From positions 45,492-109,491 of the forward strand of contig JADGKB010000043.1 of assembly GCA_027604185.1 (NCBI GenBank): a stretch of DNA of 64,000 nucleotides, in the 5' to 3' direction. Of this stretch, positions 1 through 11,110 are shown in pieces (the first letter of the stretch is position 1; each line of letters begins with the position of its first letter). The notes under the pieces were generated by a model. The model was not told where the DNA came from. It saw only the letters and a program-made list of their open reading frames with translations, and ran no database searches. The translations under genes were made by a program, and so were the position numbers. This stretch comes from Boothiomyces macroporosus (taxonomy: Eukaryota; Chytridiomycota; Chytridiomycetes; Rhizophydiales; Terramycetaceae).

Positions 1-1252
1 TGGCATAAAAATTGAAATAACTCCTGAGGCAACCAAAGTATCCAAATTGTCAGTAGTGAAAAAGTCGTACTTTACTAGCCCGGCCAACAGATGGAGGATA
101 GTCAAATCAGTAACTTGAGAAAGCTAGTTTAGTGTGGAAAGTTACCATATTTCCTTCTTTATATGCAGAGATTCCTGCTTTTTGGGCGTGTAGCACTATC
201 GACACTAGCACATCGCGTTTCTTGGAGTCCTTTCTAGCATAGGTCCTGGTCAAATCGGAGGCGTAACCTGATTGTTAAGGCGAATCCACCTTTATAAGCC
301 CCTGCTGCATCGATTAAAATCAAATCCTTCTTTCCGATATGCTTGTAACCTGAATCTTGGGTTTCACCGGTTGGGTAGTGCAACACAGCAGAGTGACCTC
401 CAGCTCCAACAATTGGGTTATATCCTTGCAAACGGTTGTAGCAAAGAGCAGAGGTATATTCAAAGAAGGAAGCCAACACAGATTCTGTTACATCACGATC
501 ATACTTGATTCTACGCTCTGCCCATTTATGGGAAAATGCAGCAATTTTACTAGAAAACTTCAACATTTCGATTTCAGGTTTAGTTTTGATGAATCGAGAT
601 CTAATAAACGCTTGCTCAACATTTACATCATACTTGATTTCTGCTTTTGCTGCGGTCAATTGCTCTTGAATAGTCTTTGGAACTGGCTCGAGCGCATCTT
701 TGCTTGTTGACAACACAGTCTGTCCTATCAACAATTTTGGCAGTTCATCCATGAAAATTACTGATTGAACGTCGTATTGCTCTTTCAGAGCTTCTACATC
801 AGGTACCTGTCCTTCAAATGCAATTTCCCTTGCTGATTGAACAGGTAATACGATTGTCAAACAAACTGAATCGCACTTTGGATCAACAATCACAAGTGAC
901 TTTGCAATATAATATTCTCCGAGCACATACATGATGTTTGAGGTTTCTAAGTTAAATTATGAGTACGACGCCATTTCATCATTGCAGTATCCGATTCTGG
1001 TCTGTTTGGCTGAGGAGCAGAAGGCAGGATCACCAAATTTGAAGTAACGTCCTTCAGAATAGGTCCTAATCTGATTCTGTTTTCCGATACCGGTGAAACT
1101 TTTGGTTCGTCGTACGGACATTTCATTAATGGTGGTGCAATCACCACATCGCTTGGACGGGCATTATAAACAAACGCTCCTGCCAATACACACGCCAGCA
1201 AAATGTAAAATGGGAACTTGTATGAAGTTTTCTTGAACGGTTGCTTCTCCAT
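1..1252 (-). CDS. Membrane-anchored Xaa-Pro dipeptidase/aminopeptidase (M24B), 3' part beyond window
   Basis: Predicted metallopeptidase that cleaves next to proline. The first exon gives a cytosolic stub and one hydrophobic segment (about residues 13-30), so a signal anchor precedes the enzyme. The N-terminal domain follows, ending near SNIMYVLGEYY, which matches the start of prolidase-type proteins. The M24 fold starts at NPIVGAGGHSAVLHYP and carries the two metal aspartates in LILIDAAGAYKG and YASDLTRTY. The read leaves the window at GVISIFMP, just before the expected His of the HGLGH element. Introns lie at 947-966 (20 nt), 268-289 (22 nt) and 124-145 (22 nt); removing them restores each conserved junction. 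The ATG is at 1252, facing the divergent oxygenase gene. The remaining His and two Glu ligands cannot be seen. Dipeptidase and aminopeptidase P cannot be told apart here. Confidence 0.85.
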
Positions 1253-1599
1253 TTTGATTTCTCTTGCACCGCAAAAATTAAATTGACAAGGGGATGACTA
1301 CCGTGCATGAATCATCACAAAACAATCCGCCTGACTTGCGGAAGCTGTCAATTGAGATTAAAATGCGCTTCCGTTCCCATCAAAAGTATCCTTGCGATAT
1401 GAGCAAATACTAAAGACCCCACCACGATCCTTCTCTGGTGCAGAACCGCTTAGAGTGGTTTCCGCCGTTCTTTTACCAACGCACAGCAAATGAGCGGACT
1501 CTGCAACTCCCGCATGACTAACCCAAAGTAATCTTGAATGCGGGCCATGTGACGTTCAATTTAGCCTTCTGAAATTTTTTCACTATACTACAAGCGCAA
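1253..1599. other. Divergent intergenic region, 347 bp
   Basis: This stretch separates the start codons of the Xaa-Pro peptidase and the oxygenase. It must hold both promoters. I see no reading frame, RNA gene or clear TATA element in it. Confidence 0.5.
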
Positions 1600-2663
1600 A
1601 TGGTAGTTGTACTCGATTATAACAAGCTCGTGGATCCAGACTGTGATTTATATCAATACATTGATGATGCATTCGGAAATAAACCAGGAGCCCTTGGTGC
1701 ATGCTTTGTTTCCAATGTTCCTGGGTTTCCTGAATTGAGAGAAAAATGTCTTCGTTATGGATCCCAATTGGCAGCGTTATCTCAGTCTGAATTGGACTCC
1801 ATGGTTGATTTAGAATCGTGCTATATGTTTGGCTGGTCCCATGGAAAGGAAATTATGGTATTTAATTCATTTATCTGTAGAATGGAAAGGCCGATTTTGC
1901 CAAAGGCTCATTCTATTTCAATCCATTGCATGATGTGCCAGCATCTGAAGATCCTGAATTTGCTGCCAAGTTTGTAGAGTATGGCAGACCAAATATCTGG
2001 CCACCGTCCTTACCTCAAATGAAACATGATTTGATGGAGGTATTCTAGTGCTAATTCAAGTTGGGTCAACTTATTATTAAAGTTGGAAAATTGGTCGCCC
2101 TCCATTGCGACAAGTATATTAGCAAGAAACATCCTGATTTACCTCCAAACTTCTTGCAGTCCATGATTGAGCAGTCAATGATTCCAAAATCAAGACTGTT
2201 GCATTATTTCCCTATTTCAAAGGAAGATGCCGAACCAACACCTGATGGTAGCATGGATTCCTGGTGTGGTCTTCACATCGACCACTCTGTATTGACTGGT
2301 TTAACCAGTGCAATGTACAATGACGAAAGTGACCCATCATTCCCACAAGTTGATACTTCAAACAAGGACATCCAAGATGCTTTGAAAGATGCTGGGTTGT
2401 ATATCAAGGACAAGGATGAAAAATTTACTCAAGTCAAAATCCCAAAAGAATACTTGGCATTCCAAATTGGTGAAGCTGCACAAGTTGCCAGTAAGGAAGC
2501 ATTACTAGCAACTCCTCACTTGGTTCGTGGGGCAGCTTATCCCAACATGTCCAGAAATACATTGGCTCTATTCATGCAACCTAATGTTGACCAAGAATTG
2601 ATGCCAGGCTACACCTTCCATGACTTTACTAAAGATATTATGGCCAGACACTATGAACAATAA
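1600..2663 (+). CDS. 2-oxoglutarate/Fe(II) dioxygenase, isopenicillin N synthase-like
   Basis: A 339-residue protein of the 2OG-Fe(II) oxygenase superfamily. The jelly-roll core has an HxD iron motif in GLHIDHSVLTG. The distal half contains FQIGEAAQVASK, then ATPHLVR with the third iron ligand, and SRNTLALFMQP with the Arg/Ser pair expected to hold 2-oxoglutarate. The substrate is unknown; close-looking proteins are mostly uncharacterised. Two short introns, 1858-1880 (23 nt) and 2040-2060 (21 nt), join the three open segments. The stop TAA (2661-2663) lies inside an AATAAA at 2659-2664. A distant relative of the same superfamily is at 42848-43900. Confidence 0.8.
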
Positions 2664-3039
2664 AAGCTTCGCTGTTCTTTTCTTTGATAGCAGTTTCACC
2701 GCAGAGTTAGTGTGACTACCATTCTCGGAATTCGATTTCCGCTTTTTTCAGCTATAGAGAAGGCGATCCCTACTCTCAATAGTGACCCAGAGAGAATAGC
2801 ACACATTTTTACACTTTTGACACAGACGCCCGGTTTGCTTGGTATATGTTTATCACATCAGTACCACCCTAACTTTCTGTTTGTGGAGAATTCAGGCGGA
2901 ACTATTGAGCCCAATAAAAAGGACACAGCGTGAAAGACTGTCGTGGCGCTCATTCGACCAAATTCCCTTTTTCGGGAGTGGCGCCAACAGATTGGATTTT
3001 TAAAGCTCAAAGGCTGTGGTAAAAAGTTATCTCATAACG
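2664..3039. other. Intergenic region, 376 bp
   Basis: Lies between the oxygenase stop and the HMG-box gene. A 73-codon open frame (2712-2933) starts only at GTG, matches nothing I recognise and is not called. No RNA gene or repeat was seen. Confidence 0.4.
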
Positions 3040-3612
3040 ATGCCAAAGAAATCAGAGGCTGCTGCAAAAGGAATCAAGAAGCCATGCAATTCGTTTTTCA
3101 TGTATAGAAGAGGTAACCAGTTGCTGACGACAGACATGAAGCAGAAAATAGAGCAGGAATACAAGACCAGCAACAGTCACGAAGTATCAAAGATATGCTC
3201 AGCGCTTTGGTCCAAGGAACCGGCTCATGTTAAAGAGTACTATAGAAATATCAGTGTACAGGCGCATTTAGAACACAAGAAGCAGGTAAACAGTGCACTA
3301 ATGTAGTATCCTGATTTCGACTGGAACCCTCACAAGAATATGAAATTCAAACCAAAGAAGCCATCTTCAATGGATTCACTCAAATCAAATGATTCAGGAA
3401 TATATATCGAAGAAGGCGAACGCAAACACTCAATCTGCATGTCGGAAAATTCTTATGATATCACTGCTGTTTCCCCAGATATCTTGGAATGGACCCGCCT
3501 TGACCCTGATTTGATGAATTATCATTGCTACGACTTTCCCTCTCCAATAGCATCACCAGATTCCGTATTTTCAAGCCTTGAAATGGGATTTGCAAATGAC
3601 CTCACTTTATAA
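3040..3612 (+). CDS. HMG-box protein 1 (MATA_HMG type)
   Basis: A 176-residue DNA-binding protein with one N-terminal HMG box (about residues 10-80): KKPCNSFFMYRRDM, then EYKTSNSHEVSKICSALW and KEYYRNIS, ending in the YPDFDWNP motif usual for fungal MATA_HMG boxes. Such boxes occur in mating-type regulators of early fungi and Microsporidia, but family membership does not prove a mating role. The C-terminal tail is acidic and carries SPDILEWTRLD, a motif shared with the other three HMG proteins of this window. Introns are 3113-3133 and 3286-3306 (21 nt each). The first has no stop and keeps frame, so the open frame alone would wrongly include it. The ATG at 3040 is chosen because upstream in-frame codons contain no ATG. 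Confidence 0.85.
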
Positions 3613-4413
3613 ATAACTCTGTTAAAGAACGAATTGTACCTAGAATAAAGCAAATATCCTTTACAATTGCATTTAGCATTCATGTCAGCGTTCAGTTTGG
3701 TCATTGGTAGGGTCATTGGTGAAACCCTAGAAACCGAATCCTTGCTTTTCAAATGGCGGAATCATTTCATCCAGGCAAACTCAATTCAAAGCTGGATTAT
3801 CGGGTTTGCCTGGCTACTTGATGAGCCAGTACAAAGAAATCAATCTCTGATTGACTATGCAGAGTATGAGGTGATTGCACATGGTGCCAGCGGAAGTATG
3901 TAATATTAAAAAACATTTAAAACCTCCCTATCACATGCGGACTGCTGACCTACTATTTCGTATCCTTGATTCCATAATTGATTGCTCCCCGTTTCATCTA
4001 GTTTAGAAGGTTCCATTTATTCTGTTGTTTCAGCGCCCTACAAGAGTCTGTGTGTCAAGTTGTTTGGTTGCACAAGAGTGCCAAATTTAGAAGACTTTCC
4101 CGGATTTTAGGTCACACACCCCCTGCAAAAATAAGAAAAAAAATGAAAATACTAGATAAGGGATAGTGCGTTAGCTAATCAAGAACTGGTTTTGAACAGC
4201 AACTGTTTTGCTGGTGCTTTCATAGACACTTGAGATTGATGCTTGGCACCGAGGGATTTTCTATGCTTTTCGTACTAAAGAGGTTTCATGTTATCATTTG
4301 TGCAACCTCAATTGGAGATAGGTTATGGGTGCCTTTCCTAAAACGGGTGACCTTACATAAGATGACCCCTCCAAAATATAAATAGCAAGCTAACGTTCGG
4401 ATTTCACATTAGA
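3613..4413. other. Intergenic region, 801 bp
   Basis: Separates HMG-box genes 1 and 2. A 72-codon frame from an ATG at 3682 to 3903 contains a short direct repeat (GGTCATTGGT at its start) but resembles nothing known and is not called. The rest is AT-rich without recognisable genes. The downstream end holds the TATA element of HMG-box gene 2. Confidence 0.4.
4377..4384 (+). promoter_or_regulatory. TATA box of HMG-box gene 2
   Basis: TATAAATA lies 30 bp before the ATG of the HMG-box gene at 4414. Such close spacing implies a very short 5' leader. Inferred from sequence only. Confidence 0.5.
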
Positions 4414-5107
4414 ATGGCCCAACAAAAAGTAAAGAAACCAATGAATTCGTTCTTCTACTGTAATGACCAGTCTAATCTTAGATAGAAAAGATATGAAATT
4501 AAAGATTGAAAAAGAGTACCAAACAAGCAATAGCCACGAAGTTAGTCGTATCTGCTCAAGTTTGTGGGCGAAAGAATCAACTAAAGTGAAAGAATACTAC
4601 AGAAATATATCAATTGAAGCTCATAATCTGCATAAGCAGCTCTACCCTGAATTTGATTGGAATCCTCATAAGAATGTCAAACCAGCAAAGCCTGCCAAAG
4701 TTACAAAAAAGAAGTCTAGAAAACGGGAAAATTCTATTGCTTCGAATGCTAGCTTTGAAGTAAAGCCAAAGTCAGATTCTAAAGCAGAGGAAATGCCTTC
4801 ATCTATATCATTGGATATCCTACAGTTTACCAATTTGGACCAGTATTCGTTCAACTCGTATAATAGCAATCCTCAGTTCACTATTGTTCCTCAAAACAAT
4901 TTCCAGTCGTTTCAGCCAATGGCCCCACCTTTACCGCCTTTGCAGTTGATTATTCCACCGGCTACCCCAAAAACAAATCTTCCTTATCCAATTTCACCAA
5001 CGTTCACCTTACCTCCTAGCCCAAAGGAAAGACTACCGCCTATCGATAGCGGATACAACTACTTTGATTCATTTATTTTAGACCCAACAGTTAAAGCTGA
5101 TATGTAA
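4414..5107 (+). CDS. HMG-box protein 2 (MATA_HMG type)
   Basis: A 223-residue HMG-box protein, the closest paralogue of the gene at 3040. The box spans about residues 6-75 (KKPMNSFFYYRKDM, EYQTSNSHEVSRICSSLW, EYYRNIS, YPEFDWNPHKN). A lysine-rich stretch follows that could be a nuclear signal, then SLDILQFTNLD, the tail motif common to this family, and a proline-rich C terminus. A 22-nt intron at 4460-4481 interrupts the codon of the second Tyr of FFYY; unspliced, the frame stops at once. The stop is followed by an overlapping AATAAA (5107-5112). Target genes are unknown. Confidence 0.85.
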
Positions 5108-5648
5108 ATAAACCCTTTTTAGTTCTATAATAGATTTAATTTTGCATTGCGGTATACAACTGAAACGCTTCTGTTTAGATGGCAGGTACTGATCCTAATC
5201 TCATGACACCGTCAACTTACACCATCAGTTTCCATATAGATAATAGTCGGGCCGTCCCCTCCGTTGAATACATCCGGTCAGAGGACTATTTTTAATTAAA
5301 TGAGCCTGCGTTCGGTGAATGAGTGCTTTTTGCCAATGCCAAAAGCAATTGAGCAAAAGTTTATCCTCAATTATAAGCCTTGGCATATACTTTTTTGGCC
5401 ATCGAATAATATGACTTTAACACTCAAGCAATCTTTGAAAATGGGAGATAAACTTTTGTGGTTGTTACTTGCCATAATACAGCTATTAAAAATAACTGGT
5501 TGGTGAAACGGTAAGATTTTTTGATTGATCTCAGTTCGCATTTAGGAGACTCTGTGAACCGGTTGATCTCACAGTGATCAACACTAAACTTGAACTCGTT
5601 GAAATCCCAAAATTTCTTGATTTTCGATTTCAAAAAGTTAAAATCTAG
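5108..5648. other. Intergenic region, 541 bp
   Basis: Lies between HMG-box gene 2 and VPS39. Two short overlapping frames (5300-5506 plus, 5424-5633 minus) have low-complexity translations and are not supported as genes. The last bases form the leader of VPS39. Confidence 0.4.
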
Positions 5649-8309
5649 AGTAGGATTTCTCTAAAATAGTGCCATTCAATGTCGTTCACCCTCAAATACT
5701 GATCGAAGGATTTCCGCTGTCAATAACTTGCGTTGATCACTTGGGACATAAGATGTTTATTGGCACAGAGGAAGGATCGATACTGGAATACAACATAGAA
5801 GAAGACCCCTTCACGATCACGCTCTCGCAAGTATACAAGCAAGTAATTACTAAAATGTCGAAATTGCTGATTTTGGAGAAATCTCGATCGCTAGCGATTC
5901 TTTCTGAAGGTCTCGTTTCAATTAGCGATTATTCTCAGCCAACTCTTAATTTGGTTCTACTTCCGCGAATTAAAGGAATTACATGTATAGAGCGATCGCT
6001 ATTTCAAAACAACAATAGATCTGATACTCTTGCAGTTGGAGTTAAACGGGGAGTGATTATATACTCGATTTCACCGTGTGAAGCAATAGAAAATGAATTA
6101 ATCCCGCTTCCGTATACCCCAACTTCATTTCAATTCATTGAGGAAACTAAAATTATAGCCTCAACAAGACGAGGAATTTATTTGGTTGACACTGCTGCAA
6201 GAAGTCATCAAGAAGTATTCAGTGTGAACGAGTCTTCACTTACGAGTGCAATGGCCAAATCGCATTACATGGCAGCACATGTTGCAAGTGTTCCAAAGTT
6301 GAATTCTGCATCAAACGAAGTAATTTTCAATCCAAATGAAGACTTTGTCTACTGTACAAAAGACACGCAATGCTACAAAGTCAATATGCAAACAAAGAAA
6401 TCGGAAGCACTATTTCAGTGGACAGCGCAACCGTCTCATATAACAGTGGATGACTATTATACAGTTGCTTTGATTGAATCAATCATAGAGATTAGAAGTT
6501 TGAAAACTGGTTCAATTCTTCAGCAGTTTGCGATAGGACAAGGAACTATTATGAATGTCGGGGAACTGATTTACATTGCTAGTGCGAAAAACGTGTGGAG
6601 ACTACTTCCGTTGGATTTTGATGAGCAAATTGATGAACTATTAGCTCAAAATCGATTTGAAGATGCCGAAGCATTCATCAACGAACTGGATTTTGCAACT
6701 GTCCAAGAAAAGCAATCTAACGTTATTAAAGTTCGTGGAGTTTATGCACAGTATCTGTTTAACGTCAAAAAACAGTACGCAGAGGCTGTTTCGGTTTTAG
6801 AGAAACTAAATGCCTCTCCTGTTGATGTTTTGGGTCTTTATCCAGATATAATGGACAATGCACCAGATTACCGGTCGGACAAAGAAGCATTACACATATT
6901 GGGACTTTACCTTTCAAAAGAAAGAGTAAAGTTGATCACTTATAGAAACGAATTGACAATACAAATGGATCAAAAAGCAAAAAGTGCAATCAACAAGAGT
7001 CCTTATTTTGATACTTCCATTGAAGATGCACTTTCAGACTGCAAGTGTTTGCTAGAGTTTGTGGAGACGGCTCTATTGCAAGTTTATCTTACCACAAACA
7101 GTCCATTGTTGGGATCTCTATTAAGAGTGGAAAACTCTTGCAACTACGAGAGAACAGTGGCACTATTGATTCGATTTAAAGTACTTTGCTTCTAATGTAG
7201 AAAAACAATGAACTGATTGATTTTTATAAAGCGAAAGGGCAGCACCAAAAGGCCTTGACATTCATGAAGATGTAACCCAAGTTTAATTGTAGGGTTTCCG
7301 AGAACAATGACTATGAGCATATGGTATCGTATTTACAACATTTGGATCTAAATAAGCATGTCGATACGGTTTTGGAATTTGCCAAATATCCACTTGAAAC
7401 TAATCCTGCACAAGGCATAAAAATATTCACCGAAAACTACCAACAAGTAAGAATGTACTAATTCCAGATTACTTCAGAAAACAAAATGAAGATATTTGAA
7501 TTTCTGGACAAACTTTCATCAGAATTGGGAATCCAGTACCTTGAAAACCTGGTGAATAACCATTTCGACAATGATGTAAATATCAATACCAAGTTGTTGC
7601 TAAAGTATCTTCAAATTTGTATGCAACAGCCCAAAAACCAGACTGCTCGACAGAACTTTGAGAACTTTATCTATTACAATAATTATTACAGAGAAACGGA
7701 TATTCTAGATGCACTTCCAAAACAGAAATTCCTAATAGAGCAGACACATCTGTTAAGTAGACTACATCGATACGAAGAAGCGCTTGAAATATTCATTTAT
7801 GATATCCAAGACTTTAAAATGGCTGAAGATTTCTGTATCCGGCATTACAAACACAACTCTTCACTTTCCAATACCTTGTTCACATACTTGTATCGACTGT
7901 ATATACAATCAGAAAATAAGAATGACCAAGAAACGATCAAATTCCTAAATAGCCATGGATATAAATTGGATGCTGGAAAGGTATTTCAAACTAATTCAGA
8001 CAATAACCTCACTTGAATCAAATGTTAAATTGGTAACTTTGAGAGACTTTCTCATAAAAAATACTAAATCCACAGTGTCATCTTTATACCGCAATTTAAT
8101 GATTGAAAGCTTACTGAAAGTGCTGATAATCAAGGTAAGAGCTATTAACACAGATCAAGGACGATTTGCTAGAAGGCCAAAATAAATCCTTCAACATTAA
8201 TGAACAGAGTATGTGCAGACTGTGCTTGAAGAGGCTCAGTAGTATTATTTTCACTGTATTTCCTGATGGATCATTAGCGCATAGTTATTGTGCAGCAAGG
8301 AGTCAGTAA
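5649..8309 (+). CDS. VPS39: VPS39/Vam6-like HOPS tethering subunit
   Basis: An 846-residue protein expected in the HOPS complex, tethering late endosomes to the vacuole. The N-terminal half is a CNH-type beta propeller (about residues 10-300; LAVGVKRGVIIY, IIASTRRGIYLVD). Helical repeats follow (FEDAEAFINELDF). The C terminus has the zinc-binding end typical of Vps39: CRLCLKRL, then FPDGSLAHSYC. Six introns: 5650-5669, 7181-7200, 7272-7292, 7447-7467, 7981-7999 and 8135-8153. The reading frame has no ATG before residue 28. If the first 20-nt intron is removed, A5649 joins TG5670-5671 to make the start codon, followed by PFNVVH. This split ATG is inferred but fits the domain start. Confidence 0.85.
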
Positions 8310-8422
8310 AATTTAAACACTTGGTCTCCAATAAATTTGAGATAGAGTTTCATTTCCTACTTTAAAATATTTGTATGATTAAATGATTTATATCTCTGGT
8401 AGTGGAATAAAAAAGCAAAAAT

Positions 8423-8495
8423 TGCCCTTTCCCTGGATCGAACAGAGGACCTCTTGCTTACTAGGCAAGCGCTACTACCACTGAGCTAAAAGGGC
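8423..8495 (-). tRNA. tRNA-Thr (anticodon AGU)
   Basis: A 73-nt cloverleaf on the minus strand. The acceptor stem GCCCTTT pairs with AAAGGGC, with discriminator A and no encoded CCA. The D arm contains the A box TAGCTCAGTGG; the anticodon loop is CTAGTAA with AGT at 34-36; the T arm holds TTCGATC. A run of five T follows on the transcribed strand as a polymerase III terminator. No intron. Confidence 0.92.
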
Positions 8496-8808
8496 TGATT
8501 TCGAGAATTATAAATTGTTTATATTCGAAACTTTATTCTTCACTCGATTATTCAACTGATTTTATTCGTTATTTCTTGTTACAAGCCCCATAGACTCTGC
8601 ATGGTCTTTCGTAATTTCCATGCTCTCGGCCAATCGTCTTTTACTATAGCGGTATAAACAAGCAAATCAGAAGGCAACTCGTTTGTCCTGAGGCACACGT
8701 CTTAAGCACTGTATTACTAAAAAGTGCTCAACATTTGCTAAGTAGCAATTTATTCTCAACTGTTAAATTATTAAATTCACAAGCAAAATATTCGTGCCTG
8801 GAACTTAA
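8496..8808. other. Intergenic region, 313 bp
   Basis: Between the tRNA 5' end and the 3' end of the seven-TM gene, which lies on the same strand. It should contain the tRNA upstream region. No other gene or repeat seen. Confidence 0.4.
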
Positions 8809-9719
8809 TCATGTTTGGGTTTGGGTTGTGGATGTGGTGCTAACTTCCATTTTCTTGCCTTTAGGTGCGTTCAAATTCACCATCCTTATTTGTCTAAATA
8901 TCATGGTGACACATAGTACATGGCCAAAGGCAATGACAGAACCAATAACCCTAGTATTATTCCCTGTTTACCCTACTGCATCTGACACTTGCAAGTCAGC
9001 AATGAACCAACTGCTAACCCAAATTAGTAAACCAACCCAGTCACTAACAATACAAATGATTACTAGAGCAAGTAAAACCCGCAATCCTTTTCTTTCAGTA
9101 GGGTATTTTGAATTTCCGGCTTTAAAATTGTGATGTTGTATAACAATTCTACTGACATAAATTCCGTGAAATGTCTCGTATACTACTATGACTACACAAA
9201 AAAGTTCGTAGCCATAGCTATACCACTATGATCAACCGCATATTACCATTGCCAAGAAACCTGTTTTTGGCTGGCCCAAAGAACCAACAAATGAGTATAG
9301 CCCTCCCAGACATACAAAGTGAAATATCACAAGCCCTATTTGTAATTTTGCCACTCGTTGTGGGGAAAGTATTTTGCTTTTTGAAATAAAAGATTTAAGA
9401 ATTTCCAATTGCCTGGATTAGATATAACAAACCCCAACGAAATCAAACCGGAAAGGATTCCTCCTAATACACTAAACACCCAATTAAGAAATGGGAAGCA
9501 CAGATGCGAATAATTGAACAGTTGTAATACTTGCCACAAGATAAAAACAGAATTCAGGAGGATCACAAAGTGTAATGTTTTGTGCTTGATTTTCAACCAT
9601 CCTCTAAATATCAATATTATTGTAGCGATTGATAATGATAAATATATCAAGCTTATTATCAATGCTACGATATTATAAGGCTGTGAATAGTCGTTATCAC
9701 CTCGTAAATCGCCATTCAT
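8809..9719 (-). CDS. Seven-transmembrane protein A (tandem paralogue)
   Basis: A 282-residue membrane protein with seven predicted TM segments and a short Asp/Tyr-containing N terminus. Three introns: 9413-9432, 9226-9246 and 8951-8971. The splice points were set by alignment with the neighbouring paralogue; for example FLAM joins WYSYGYELF, matching FLEQWYVYGYELF. Shared blocks include KLQIG, GSLGQP, YGYELF and IRMV/IRRV after TM7. The C-terminal tail is Thr/Gln-rich. The topology suits a receptor or sensor, but I do not recognise the family and see no rhodopsin or pheromone-receptor signature. A long open frame on the opposite strand (8735-9133) is a shadow of this gene. Confidence 0.75.
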
Positions 9720-10174
9720 ACCTATAGTTTTAAATATAACATACCCACTCCGAATGTAAATGCACCCATATTAGGCGATGTTGAAAAAGTACGACAATGT
9801 ACATGTCATTACTTTGACAGGCGAAAAATTGAACAATGACAACCCAACTATTTGAATTTGTATCTTAAAAAGCAGACTTGGGAAATTGGAGCAATCTAGT
9901 AGTTTAATATGTCAATGACTTTGATCTATTTCTCTCTTAGAAGGAATCCCGATTACTACTATAAAGTTATGTTCACGCATCGAATGACTACCACTTGATA
10001 CTTTGCCTTCACAATCAAAATGATGAATATTGCAACACACTCTGATAGACTGATACATTCAACCAACTTTTTCCACCCAATTCCCAAAAGTCCTAAAAAC
10101 CAGCTGGAGTTGAGAGCTGCGAAAAGCAGTGATAAGCAAAGCAAAATATCCAAGTAAGGTGTTTTATTGTAACA

Positions 10175-11049
10175 CTAAGAGTGCGCCATTACGCTAGTAT
10201 CCTTGGAACTGTCAACCGATTTTTCCAAAGACACTCGTCGAATCTGCCGGAAAATGATTGACATTACTAAAATATGCCCCATACCGACAGTGGCCCCAAT
10301 CGCACTACATTAATATCAACTTACGCTAGCCCAGATGCATTTGAGCCACCAATAAACCATGAAATGATCCAAATGACAAACGCAGTCCAGTCAATTACAA
10401 TACCCAACAACACCAATCGAAATAGAATATGCATTTCAACGGTATTTGCGGACGAATTGTTTCTGAAATGCTTATGCTTTACCAGTTCTCTAGAGATGTA
10501 AATTGCATGAAAGTTTTCATACAAGATTGCGCTGAATGCAAAGAGCTCGTAGCCATAAACATACCATTGCTCCAAAAATAACGATCGAGGCTGTCCAATC
10601 GATCCAATGATACCATAAAGCCCAGCCATACACACGGTGTGGTAAACTGCATATCCGATTTGTAGTTTAGTAATTATTTCCTTGTTTAAATAATGACTTC
10701 CAAAAACGAACGATTTCAAGATATCCATTTGGCCCATTACAGTCAAGAACATTCCCAGTTCACCTAAAAGGTTGAATAGCCAACTTAGAAACGGAACGCA
10801 GTAAGGAGAGTAGTTGACAAACTGGAGTACTATCCAGATAAAGTACAAAATGTTTGTGCAAGCAATGAAATTGAACGCTTTTGCTTTGAGTCCTAACCTC
10901 CCGGTGAATAGCAGACCAAGTACCGTTATTGAACCTACCAGATATATGCAACTGATAATCAGAGCAATAATGTTGATCGCTTGCGTATAATCTAGCCCTG
11001 AAGTAGGGTTTCCGTTCATATCATAGCCGACAGTGAATGCAGACATCAA
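10175..11049 (-). CDS. Seven-transmembrane protein B (tandem paralogue)
   Basis: A 284-residue paralogue of the gene at 8809-9719, in the same orientation, with its stop about 455 bp upstream of that gene's ATG. Seven hydrophobic segments are visible, with conserved NYSPYCVPFL after TM2, GQMDILKSF after TM3, WYVYGYELF in TM5 and a basic IIFRQIRRV after TM7. Only one intron is present (10305-10324, 20 nt), at the site matching the last intron of paralogue A. The tail is shorter and Ser-rich. An AATAAA follows the stop. Function unknown; a tandem duplication with differing intron number is seen directly. Confidence 0.75.
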
Positions 11050-11110
11050 GGTTGAACTTTTGTGAGTCGTGGATATATTTTAAACAATCGAAACCAAGAC
11101 AATGAAAAAG

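Noticed and set aside
2712..2933. 73-codon plus-strand frame
   Set aside because: Starts at GTG, has no motif, no supporting signals and no splice partner.
3667..3903. 72-78 codon plus-strand frame
   Set aside because: No recognisable domain and an AT-rich context; could be a small gene but nothing supports it.
8735..9133. 132-codon frame on the plus strand
   Set aside because: Antisense shadow of the seven-TM gene, whose splicing and paralogue alignment explain the region.
9959..10153. 64-codon hydrophobic minus frame between the seven-TM genes
   Set aside because: No ATG and no convincing alignment with the paralogues; lies where the promoter of gene A should be.
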